The notes beneath the pieces were generated by a model. The model ran no database searches. It saw nothing but the letters and a program-made list of their open reading frames with translations, and had not been told where the DNA came from. Source: Hyphomicrobiales bacterium (GTDB lineage Bacteria > Pseudomonadota > Alphaproteobacteria > Rhizobiales > JAJFHB01). From it: a stretch of 13,030 nt of DNA. A program made the translations under genes and the position numbers. Position 1 is the first letter of the stretch; each line of letters starts with the position of its first letter. Where the stretch lies: assembly GCA_021775795.1 (NCBI GenBank), contig JAJFHB010000355.1, positions 1-13,030 on the forward strand, in the 5' to 3' direction. Positions 5,880 to 12,008 of the stretch are shown piece by piece.

Positions 5880-8768
5880 CTATTTGTCGGCGGCCTGATC
5901 CTTGGTCAGCGCATCTTTCAGGGATTGAAGGGCCGCAAATGGCGAATCAGCATCAATCTTCTTTTCCACCGGCGGACGGGGTTGCGAGGAGGGCTTCGAC
6001 TTCTTGTTTTGTCGTGCGCCCTGGGGTCGGCTGTTACGCCCACGCTGCTGACCTTCACGGTTTTGGCCCGCACGCTTCTGGTTATCGCGGTTCTGATGGG
6101 GTCGTTCAGGGCGGTTTCGCGGTTTCGGCCGCCAGACTTCGAGAAACTGTACAGTCTCTTCAACGACAGCTTCGGTGGCTTCGCTTGCAGACGAAGCGGA
6201 ACCGTCAGCGGGAACTTCAGTTGAGGGCACCTCAGATGCTGCATCAGCCGTTTCGGTCAGTGCCGGTTCCGTATCCGGCGCATCTGCAGCGGGCGCCTTT
6301 TCGGCTACTGCCTCGACCTTACGACGGTCCATCTTGAAGCCAAGCGTGCGCAGGATGCCGGAAAACTCATCTCCCGAACAACCGACCAGCGACATCATAT
6401 CCGGGATGACAGTGAAGCCCCCGCCTTCGACGGATCCCTCGGGTCGCTCGTCACCTTCTTTTTCCGGTTTCCAGAAGACGCGCGGCCTGATGAGGTCGGA
6501 AAGGCGCTCAAGCATATCAATGCGAACAATGCGGGTACCGCATTCGCGGAAGCCGATGGCGGTGTAATAGCCGGCTGGAGCGGGCGTCTCAATCTGCGCG
6601 GACGTAAGGCCCTGCTGCGGCGGCTCCGGTATCCCATCGAGTGTCAGGCTTCCATCCTGCTCGCGGCGTAGTGCCCACAATACCAGCTTGAGATTGGTTG
6701 CTGCAGGCTTGAGCAGGGCCGGAATAAATATGTGAAATGCTCCAAACCGAACGCCATGTTTGCGAAGGCTGCTGCGGGCCGGTTGGTCAAGCCCCTTGAT
6801 GTCCTCTGCAACATCGTCGCGTACAAGGACACCCAAAGCCTCAACGAGTTGAAAGGCAACGCCGCGGGCAAGGCCGCCAAGGCTTTCGTCCTGAGAGAGC
6901 GCCCGCAGGGGTTCCAGGTGCTTACCGATCAGATTGTCCAGCCAGCGTTCTATGCGTTCCTGCACCTGATCGCGTTCGGTGCCGGTGAGCTGGCTGTCAG
7001 CAATCAATTGCACGCGCGGCTTCAGGGCTTCTGAACCGACCTGGAGCCGGGCGATCGTTGCCCCGCCCCAAACGATCGCCGCCTTGAGCGTGAGTTCGAT
7101 CTGCGCGTCATCAACCTGCAAAAACCGAGCGGCGCGGGCAGATATCTCCTCAGCTACAGCCTTCATTGAAGCGTTACGCAACGCCTTTCCCTGGGCGTTG
7201 TCCGAGGTGGTGTCCGGTGCGAAATGGAACCCGCTGAGATGGCCGACAAACTGGCCCTCGACGGTAACTTCACCTTCTTCTGAAATGACGGACATGAGCT
7301 CTTCTTTCTCCTTCATCCGCTTCATCAGCACGCTGGTGCGCCGGTCGACAAATCGTTGCGTAAGGCGGTCGTGTAGAGCATCGGAAAGTTTGTCCTCGAT
7401 TGCGCGCGTACGCTCCTGCCAAAGTGCCGGATCGTCAAGCCAGTCGCTCTTGTTGGCGATGTACGTCCAGGTACGGATATGGGCGATGCGGTTTGAAAGT
7501 GTGTCAATGTCACCGTCCGTCTGGTCGGCAAATGACACCTGTCGGGCGAACCAGTCATTTCGAATGGTGCCGCTGGTGGTAAGGAACCGGAATACCCGCC
7601 CAATAAGGGCGGCGTGATCGCCGCCGGTTATGTTGCGGTAATCCGGTATCTGGCAGATTTCCCATAGCAGCTTCACCGTGTCTTCGGATGTCGCAACTTC
7701 CTGTATATCCGGGTCGCGCGCAAGGGTTTCAAGTGCTGTTGCATCATCGGCATAAAGTGTCCGGGTGAGGCCTGGCAGATCAGGATTCCGGCTTAGGGAG
7801 CCCAAAAGCTTTTCCAGTGAGCCAAAGTCAAGTACCCGGTTGCGCCATTGCAAGGCTTTCACGGCATCAAATTCATGTGATTCAAGCTGCTCAATCACAT
7901 CCGGCATCAGTGCCTCGGCTTCACCGGTGACGCCGAATGTTCCATCGTTCATATGCCGTCCGGCGCGCCCGGCGATCTGTGCAAGTTCTGCTGGGCGGAG
8001 GGCGCGGACCATGTGGCCATCGAACTTGTGGGTGGCCGCAAAGGCGACATGGTCAACATCCATGTTCAGCCCCATGCCGATGGCATCAGTGGCAACGATA
8101 AAGTCGACGTCTCCAGATTGATATAGAGCGACCTGCGCATTTCTTGTCCGCGGGCTAAGAGCGCCAAGGACTACCGCTGCGCCGCCACGCTGGCGGCGAA
8201 TGAGTTCCGCCGTTGCATAGACCGCATCTGCGCTGAAGCAAACCACAGCGCTGCGCGGCGGCAGGCGGGTGAGTTTCTTCTGCCCGGAATAGCGCAAAAT
8301 GGAAAACCGGGGACGGGAGACGAAATGGGCGCCAGGCAGCAACTGGGCAATCGAATTGTGCATGGTGGAGGCACCAAGCATCATGGTTTCGGTCTTGCCG
8401 CGGCGGTGCAACAGCCTGTCCGTGAAGATGTGTCCCCTCTGGCTGTCCCCTGCCAGCTGGATCTCGTCTATTGCGAGAAAATCAACTTCGACGTCTGCAG
8501 GCATGGCTTCGACGGTACAGACGTAAAAGCGTGGTTCCCGCGGTACAATTTTTTCTTCGCCTGTAATCAGCGCCACAGCATCGGGGCCACATCTTGCGGC
8601 GACCGTGTCATAGACTTCGCGTGCGAGCAGTCGCAGGGGAAGTCCGATCATGCCGCTTTCGTGGCCGATCATCCGTTCAACTGCAAGGCGCGTCTTGCCG
8701 GTGTTGGTCGGGCCAAGAACGACGGTGACATTTCGTGCGCGCGGATGGCGCGCAGGCTGTTGGTGCAT
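5880..8768 (-). CDS. SUV3-like DExH/D superfamily 2 RNA helicase with disordered C-terminal tail
   Basis: The product has 962 residues. Helicase motifs run in order: Walker A Gly-Pro-Thr-Asn-Thr-Gly-Lys-Thr (19-26), motif Ia around Leu-Pro-Leu-Arg-Leu-Leu-Ala-Arg (43-50), the SUV3-type motif II Asp-Glu-Ile-Gln (101-104), motif III Leu-Gly-Ala-Ser-Thr (131-135), motif V Ala-Thr-Asp-Ala-Ile-Gly-Met-Gly (226-233) and motif VI Gln-Ile-Ala-Gly-Arg-Ala-Gly-Arg (264-271). Mitochondrial SUV3, the degradosome helicase, belongs to the same group. Residues about 300-820 form a long conserved body. The last 140 are low-complexity: an acidic Ala/Glu/Ser part (823-872), Phe-Leu-Glu-Val-Trp-Arg-Pro, a basic Arg/Asn/Gln-rich part (about 880-935), and a terminal Ser-Pro-Phe-Ala-Ala-Leu motif. 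ATG 8768 is chosen over a TTG three codons upstream; neither has a strong ribosome site. It leads the helicase-S4 pair. Confidence 0.9.
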   Translation of the reverse strand: MHQQPARHPRARNVTVVLGPTNTGKTRLAVERMIGHESGMIGLPLRLLAREVYDTVAARCGPDAVALITGEEKIVPREPRFYVCTVEAMPADVEVDFLAIDEIQLAGDSQRGHIFTDRLLHRRGKTETMMLGASTMHNSIAQLLPGAHFVSRPRFSILRYSGQKKLTRLPPRSAVVCFSADAVYATAELIRRQRGGAAVVLGALSPRTRNAQVALYQSGDVDFIVATDAIGMGLNMDVDHVAFAATHKFDGHMVRALRPAELAQIAGRAGRHMNDGTFGVTGEAEALMPDVIEQLESHEFDAVKALQWRNRVLDFGSLEKLLGSLSRNPDLPGLTRTLYADDATALETLARDPDIQEVATSEDTVKLLWEICQIPDYRNITGGDHAALIGRVFRFLTTSGTIRNDWFARQVSFADQTDGDIDTLSNRIAHIRTWTYIANKSDWLDDPALWQERTRAIEDKLSDALHDRLTQRFVDRRTSVLMKRMKEKEELMSVISEEGEVTVEGQFVGHLSGFHFAPDTTSDNAQGKALRNASMKAVAEEISARAARFLQVDDAQIELTLKAAIVWGGATIARLQVGSEALKPRVQLIADSQLTGTERDQVQERIERWLDNLIGKHLEPLRALSQDESLGGLARGVAFQLVEALGVLVRDDVAEDIKGLDQPARSSLRKHGVRFGAFHIFIPALLKPAATNLKLVLWALRREQDGSLTLDGIPEPPQQGLTSAQIETPAPAGYYTAIGFRECGTRIVRIDMLERLSDLIRPRVFWKPEKEGDERPEGSVEGGGFTVIPDMMSLVGCSGDEFSGILRTLGFKMDRRKVEAVAEKAPAADAPDTEPALTETADAASEVPSTEVPADGSASSASEATEAVVEETVQFLEVWRPKPRNRPERPHQNRDNQKRAGQNREGQQRGRNSRPQGARQNKKSKPSSQPRPPVEKKIDADSPFAALQSLKDALTKDQAADK

Positions 8769-8819
8769 GAAGATCAACTTTGTTTCTGATGCCGCTGTGG
8801 CTGCCCCTGTGGACAGGTT

Positions 8820-8848
8820 GCATAGGATCGAATGATGTGTCGGTTCAA
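8820..8848 (-). promoter_or_regulatory. Putative housekeeping promoter of the helicase-S4 unit
   Basis: On the minus strand TTGAAC (8848-8843) and CTATGC (8825-8820) are 17 bases apart, giving a start near 8813 and a leader of about 45 bases. The split palindrome CCTGT-GG-ACAGG (8806-8817) sits at the predicted start; it includes TGTGGACAG, a two-mismatch DnaA-box look-alike. The promoter call rests on consensus matching only. Confidence 0.35.
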
Positions 8849-8953
8849 CAATAAGACTTTCTGCTCATCTGCCCGCTGCGGTTTGGTGCTGCATGTGATA
8901 TGAGCATTATGACCGGCAAATTGTGCCAATTCGTGACAACGCGTTCATGCCTG

Positions 8954-8968
8954 GAACGGGGCAAGAAC
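8954..8968 (-). promoter_or_regulatory. LexA-like (SOS box) site, GAAC-N7-GAAC
   Basis: GAAC at 8954-8957 and 8965-8968 are separated by exactly seven bases. On the minus strand this is TTTTGTTC-N7-GTTC, which fits the alphaproteobacterial LexA consensus GTTC-N7-GTTC and its preference for T before the first half-site. It lies about 185 bases upstream of the helicase start, further than usual from the proposed promoter. A single exact match of this kind is expected by chance roughly once or less in a window of this size. Confidence 0.35.
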
Positions 8969-9014
8969 AAAAGACGCCCGAATCACTGACTCGCGCCAGA
9001 TTCTGATTTTGTTC
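8965..9014. repeat. Palindrome-ended 50-bp element, copy 1
   Basis: The element begins with GAACAAAA (8965-8972) and ends with its exact reverse complement TTTTGTTC (9007-9014). Its first 23 bases match copy 2 at 9188 in 21 positions. It carries three GANTC motifs (8980, 8988, 8999). Its left end coincides with the right half of the LexA-like site. Confidence 0.6.
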
Positions 9015-9187
9015 CGCATCATTTGACCCCAAAATCTCCCGCAAAGTCTGAATCGCCGCAGCGCTATCGCGGCCAGGTTGCAGATCGGACAAAAACTATG
9101 GTTAAGGCCCGGACCTCATTCATTACCGTGGTCTTAATCATCAGACCGCGCAATTGCTACCTGTTGTTTACAAAGTGAATGGATAGG

Positions 9188-9236
9188 GAACAAAACCCGC
9201 CCGAATCACTTCTTTTCCGATTTTCGTTCTTTGTTC
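9188..9236. repeat. Palindrome-ended 49-bp element, copy 2
   Basis: This copy starts with GAACAAAA and ends with TTTGTTC, giving a 7-bp inverted pair, in the same orientation as copy 1 and 223 bases from it. The left 23 bases are 21/23 identical to copy 1 (GA to CC at positions 9-10); the interior is more diverged but keeps GATT and the T-rich right end. At the place where copy 1 has the LexA-like site, this copy has GAAT-N7-GAAC (9177-9191), one mismatch from it. Confidence 0.6.
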
Positions 9237-9389
9237 ACGCCCATATATGGAGATGTGTCGGGGGTGAATCACAAGAAGTGGATTTCAGCTGTTAATCCTG
9301 CGCAGTGGAACATGGTGCTGCAAGCTGTGGGACGGCCCTTTTGTTAAGATATACGTTTCGTTTTGGCACAGGCAGGAAGCGCAGGCATC

Positions 9390-9412
9390 CGGGCGGCAAA
9401 TGCCGCCGCCCG
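9390..9412 (-). terminator. GC-rich hairpin downstream of the DUF3108 gene
   Basis: GGCGGCA (9392-9398) and TGCCGCC (9401-9407) form a 7-bp stem with a tiny loop, with further GC-rich flanks able to shift the pairing. It lies about 30 bases after the DUF3108 stop on the minus strand but lacks a T-run, so it is at best a weak terminator or a 3'-end protector. Confidence 0.35.
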
Positions 9413-9443
9413 CACCTGTTCCCTGATGCTGTCTTGGAGGAAA

Positions 9444-10328
9444 CTAAAGGCCTGTCTGAGACTGGATGTTTAGTGGTTGGCCGGAAATGGAGGCGGCATC
9501 CAGATACAACAAGAACTGCTTGCCGTCATAGATGCCCGCTGATCCCACCGGCACATGCACGATGCGGTTGAGTACAGGAGAATTGATTGGAGCCATCCAG
9601 ACATTGTAAGATTCTTCACCGTTGCTGTTGGCATCATCAAGTGCTGCCTGCCGCCTTCTCGAGAGCCCCGCAACTGGACTGTAGCGGAGTTCGCAGCGGT
9701 GGGCTTCACCTCGATAAACGCCTGGGTCTCCTTCATCGAAATCGTCCCGACTTCCAGCGCTGTAGGTCAGATCAAAGATGGTGCGGCCATCGTAGACCCG
9801 GTAGCTGTCGGTGCAGAGTTCGGTCGAACCCGCGAGAGAGGCGCTGAAAAGGCCGCTCAGAGGGTCCGAAATGCCAGATGCGGCGTGCTCGGCTATGTCG
9901 GCGACCCTGTATTCCGCCAACTGATAACTGCGAGCAGCGCTCGGTACATCCTGATCGTTCCAGGTGATTGTCGTTTGGCGATCACCTTTGTTGGATTCTG
10001 TTTCGACGTAGAACATGTGCGGGTCAGCCAGTGATTGCCGGATGGTGCCTTGAGTGTGGGCTTCGAATTCCGAGCTGGCGAAAATGTCGATGAGGCCCTT
10101 CGTTTTCAAGCGGCCTTGTAGGGTGTAGCTTTCATCCGTGAAGTTCATGAAAATTTTGAGCGTGGCGATCCGCAAGCCACTGACAAATACGTCATACTTC
10201 AGATAAATCGCTTCTTCGTCCGCAGACTGTGCAGGGCCGATTGGTGTGGTTGCGAATGTTGTGAACGCGAATAGGGCAGCGATACACGCTGCAGTGCGGG
10301 ACTTGTTAAAATATCTGCTAAAGGCCAT
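9444..10328 (-). CDS. Secreted DUF3108-family protein
   Basis: The protein has 294 residues. A basic start (Phe-Asn-Lys-Ser-Arg), a hydrophobic segment (about 12-28) and an Ala-Gln-Ser-Ala site near residue 36 indicate a Sec signal peptide and a periplasmic location. The mature part begins with the family pattern: Tyr-Leu-Lys-Tyr-Asp-Val-Phe-Val-Ser-Gly-Leu-Arg-Ile-Ala, then alternating beta strands and the Thr-Lys-Gly-Leu-Ile-Asp segment. Two cysteines in the mature domain may pair in the periplasm. The function of DUF3108 is not established; the fold resembles lipoprotein-carrier-like beta sheets, so an envelope role is inferred. GGAGG lies about 11 bases before the ATG. The gene is divergent from rpmB and stands apart from the helicase by a long gap. 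Confidence 0.8.
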   Translation of the reverse strand: MAFSRYFNKSRTAACIAALFAFTTFATTPIGPAQSADEEAIYLKYDVFVSGLRIATLKIFMNFTDESYTLQGRLKTKGLIDIFASSEFEAHTQGTIRQSLADPHMFYVETESNKGDRQTTITWNDQDVPSAARSYQLAEYRVADIAEHAASGISDPLSGLFSASLAGSTELCTDSYRVYDGRTIFDLTYSAGSRDDFDEGDPGVYRGEAHRCELRYSPVAGLSRRRQAALDDANSNGEESYNVWMAPINSPVLNRIVHVPVGSAGIYDGKQFLLYLDAASISGQPLNIQSQTGL

Positions 10329-10432
10329 TTGCCTTGCGCCTCCGATATGCTGGGTTTCTCATGATCCCCTCTCTCGCAGTCTTATAATGCAATTATTCGA
10401 CTTCCACAGTACGATTGTCGGCAATCCGGTAG

Positions 10433-10448
10433 CGGTCATCAATGACCG
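10433..10448. promoter_or_regulatory. Perfect inverted repeat, possible operator
   Basis: CGGTCAT (10433-10439) and ATGACCG (10442-10448) are exact inverted copies around CA. The site lies about 105 bases from the DUF3108 start and about 100 bases upstream of the rpmB -35, so it could serve either gene. No regulator is recognised. Confidence 0.35.
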
Positions 10449-10550
10449 GTGCGGCTTGCACGGTGTTCCTATAAGAGCTTGAAAACACTGCAATTGGGGC
10501 AATTGTTGGACACTTGCGCTGTGTCGTGCGCATATTGGCGTGGCTTGGCC

Positions 10551-10579
10551 TTGACTGATGCGGCCTGCGGGCCTATAGC
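10551..10579 (+). promoter_or_regulatory. Putative sigma-70 promoter of rpmB
   Basis: TTGACT (10551-10556) and TATAGC (10574-10579) are separated by exactly 17 bases; the C before TTGAC and before TATAG matches alphaproteobacterial preference. Transcription would start near 10586, leaving a leader of about 95 bases before the rpmB ATG. This is the best promoter match in the window. Confidence 0.55.
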
Positions 10580-10680
10580 ATCGCGCGGATCAAGCTGCAG
10601 GCACATTACCGTGCGCGGCTGACGCGTGGCTTTGAAACGCGCGAAAACGAACTAGTGATATTCATGCGACGGAGTGGTCT

Positions 10681-10968
10681 ATGACCCGGCGATGCGAGTT
10701 AACCGGCAAATCGGTTCAATCAGGAAATAATGTTAGCCACGCGAATAATAAGACGCGGCGCCGGTTTCTGCCGAACCTGTGCAATGTTTCGCTTCTGAGC
10801 GATTCGCTTGGGCGTGCTTTCAGACTGCGCGTCAGCGCCAATGCGTTGCGGACAGTAGAGCATCGTGGAGGGCTTGATGGTTTCCTCTTGAAAGCCCGCG
10901 ACGTGGAATTGTCGTTGCGCGCCAAGAGAATCAAGCGGTCGATCGAAAAGTCGCAAGTCAGCGCCTGA
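10681..10968 (+). CDS. rpmB: 50S ribosomal protein L28
   Basis: The protein has 95 residues and matches alphaproteobacterial L28 along its whole length: it starts [10 protein letters not shown], followed by [11 protein letters not shown], then Arg-Arg-Arg-Phe-Leu-Pro-Asn-Leu, and later the Val-Glu-His-Arg-Gly-Gly-Leu-Asp segment. L28 is a basic protein of the large subunit. There is no paired Cys-x-x-Cys zinc ribbon, so it is not the zinc-regulated form. GGAG lies about eight bases before the ATG. The gene stops eight bases before the end of the convergent phytase-like gene, with no terminator of its own visible, so the two 3' ends probably overlap as transcripts. Confidence 0.97.
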   Translation: MTRRCELTGKSVQSGNNVSHANNKTRRRFLPNLCNVSLLSDSLGRAFRLRVSANALRTVEHRGGLDGFLLKARDVELSLRAKRIKRSIEKSQVSA

Positions 10969-10976
10969 TTTCTTCT

Positions 10977-12008
10977 CTATTCCGGTAAAGCAAACTGAAG
11001 CAGCAATGTACGCTGCAGCGGGTTGAAATTGTCGTCTGACATCAAAGTCAGGCGCAATTCGCCATTGGCACTGCGGTGTGCTGCAATCGCTTCCATGTTA
11101 TCAATTGTGGCACGCGGCTGATCCGCCTCCAGCAGGACTTCTCCACGGATCAGGCGTCCTGCTGAAATGTCACTGCGCGGAAGCCGCCTTATGCGCATTC
11201 CCGCAAGCATGAGGGCGCTCAAGCGGCGTTCCAGTATCAAGACATCACCGTCAGGCAGCACGACAAGATCTGTGATGTCAAAGTCACCGGATCGTTCGAC
11301 GGCCAGTTCGCCGGGTGTGCTGCCGCCGATGATCCAGCCGAGGATATTTCCATCTTCATCGAGGTGGCGTTCGCTGAGGGCGAGAATGGCCTCTTCACCG
11401 GCCGCGCCGCGCGACAACAGGCCAACGGCTTCGAGCTCCTTGTTGGCGGGCCCCTGGGTTGCCGCATCGGGAAGGCTGATCAGGGTCGGAACTGAGGCAA
11501 ATCCGTCGGTGCCGAAAGCAAATCTCAATATGCGTTCCTGGCGCTCAAGAGCCATGTAAACATCACCAACAAAACCAAGCGATCCGTATGAGGCGAGCCC
11601 CTCGGCGTCCTGCGCGGACTTGCCCGTGAGCGGAGTGCCCGAGATGCCGAGTACCGGTGCGGTTTGGGCGGTCTCAACATTGCTGAGACTGCCGTTGTCG
11701 TAGACGATCGTGGCTGTGAGCCATTGACCCTTGTCGCTCACGGCAAGAAGGCTAAAGCCATTAGGCGAGACAATCAGTCCGGAGTAACCGCCGAAAGCAT
11801 CGTCATCGCTTGTAATCTCGAGACCACCACGCCATTCGAGCATGCCAAAATTCTGCAGCTCAGGGGTTTGTGAGTGGAAATGAACCGGCACGGCCTCAAT
11901 CAGCACGCCCCGTCCGGATTGCGCATGGGCGCTGCTGCAGACGGCAAAAGACCAAAGCGCCAGGATCAAAAATTTAAACAATCTTGCCGGCGACAAGCGA
12001 GGCGTCAA
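10977..12008 (-). CDS. Secreted esterase-like/phytase-like beta-propeller protein
   Basis: The protein has 343 residues. A signal peptide ends in Ala-His-Ala about residue 29. The mature part shows the blade motifs of the phytase-like family (esterase-like activity of phytase): [28 protein letters not shown] with Leu-Glu-Arg-Arg, Asn-Met-Glu-Ala-Ile, and Met-Ser-Asp-Asp-Asn-Phe near the end. The acidic motifs are thought to bind calcium or form the propeller; the substrate in vivo is not known. The start is TTG at 12008, overlapping the cobT stop by four bases (TTGA), with AGGAG (12015-12019) six bases before it, so translation is coupled to cobT. Confidence 0.82.
   Translation of the reverse strand: MTPRLSPARLFKFLILALWSFAVCSSAHAQSGRGVLIEAVPVHFHSQTPELQNFGMLEWRGGLEITSDDDAFGGYSGLIVSPNGFSLLAVSDKGQWLTATIVYDNGSLSNVETAQTAPVLGISGTPLTGKSAQDAEGLASYGSLGFVGDVYMALERQERILRFAFGTDGFASVPTLISLPDAATQGPANKELEAVGLLSRGAAGEEAILALSERHLDEDGNILGWIIGGSTPGELAVERSGDFDITDLVVLPDGDVLILERRLSALMLAGMRIRRLPRSDISAGRLIRGEVLLEADQPRATIDNMEAIAAHRSANGELRLTLMSDDNFNPLQRTLLLQFALPE

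Larger units (their letters stand above)
8769..9443. other. 675-base gap between helicase and DUF3108 genes with repeats and regulatory motifs
   Basis: No credible gene was found on either strand; a 61-codon minus-strand frame (8907-9092, TTG start, no ribosome site) is likely chance. The gap holds a helicase promoter candidate (8820-8848), the split palindrome CCTGT-GG-ACAGG (8806-8817), a LexA-like site (8954-8968), two related 50-bp elements, six GANTC motifs (8980, 8988, 8999, 9050, 9203, 9266), a GTGGTCT/AGACCGC hairpin (about 9128-9149), the perfect palindrome CCATATATGG (9241-9250) and a GC-rich hairpin after the DUF3108 gene (9390-9412). It is unusually long for same-strand neighbours in this window. 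Confidence 0.5.
10329..10680. other. 352-base divergent intergenic region between the DUF3108 gene and rpmB
   Basis: This region carries the rpmB promoter (10551-10579) and a 95-base rpmB leader with two small hairpins (GCAC/GTGC, 10601-10614; CGCGT/ACGCG, 10623-10641). It also has three dyads: CGGTCAT-CA-ATGACCG (10433-10448), CAATTG-GGG-CAATTG (10491-10505) and GACAC-N7-GTGTC (10509-10525). On the minus strand a TATAAG sits near 10382-10387 as a possible -10 for the DUF3108 gene, but no -35 pairs well with it. No gene is seen. Confidence 0.5.

Noticed and set aside
6979..7617. 212-codon plus-strand open frame inside the helicase gene
   Set aside because: It is entirely antisense to conserved helicase sequence and Ser/Arg-rich, as expected of a complementary-frame shadow.
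8806..8817. DnaA box and hence a replication origin near the helicase promoter
   Set aside because: Only one two-mismatch box was seen, with no AT-rich unwinding region and no origin-linked genes such as hemE or dnaA.
8907..9092. 61-codon minus-strand open frame upstream of the helicase
   Set aside because: TTG start with no ribosome site, no recognisable motif, and it crosses the repeat element and LexA-like site.
9188..9236. LexA site from the adjacent GTTC pair at the right end of copy 2 (9226-9236)
   Set aside because: The two GTTC are three bases apart, not seven, so they do not fit the LexA box.
8965..9236. Insertion sequence or MITE bounded by the two repeat copies
   Set aside because: The copies are direct, not inverted, no target-site duplication was seen, and no transposase lies between them.
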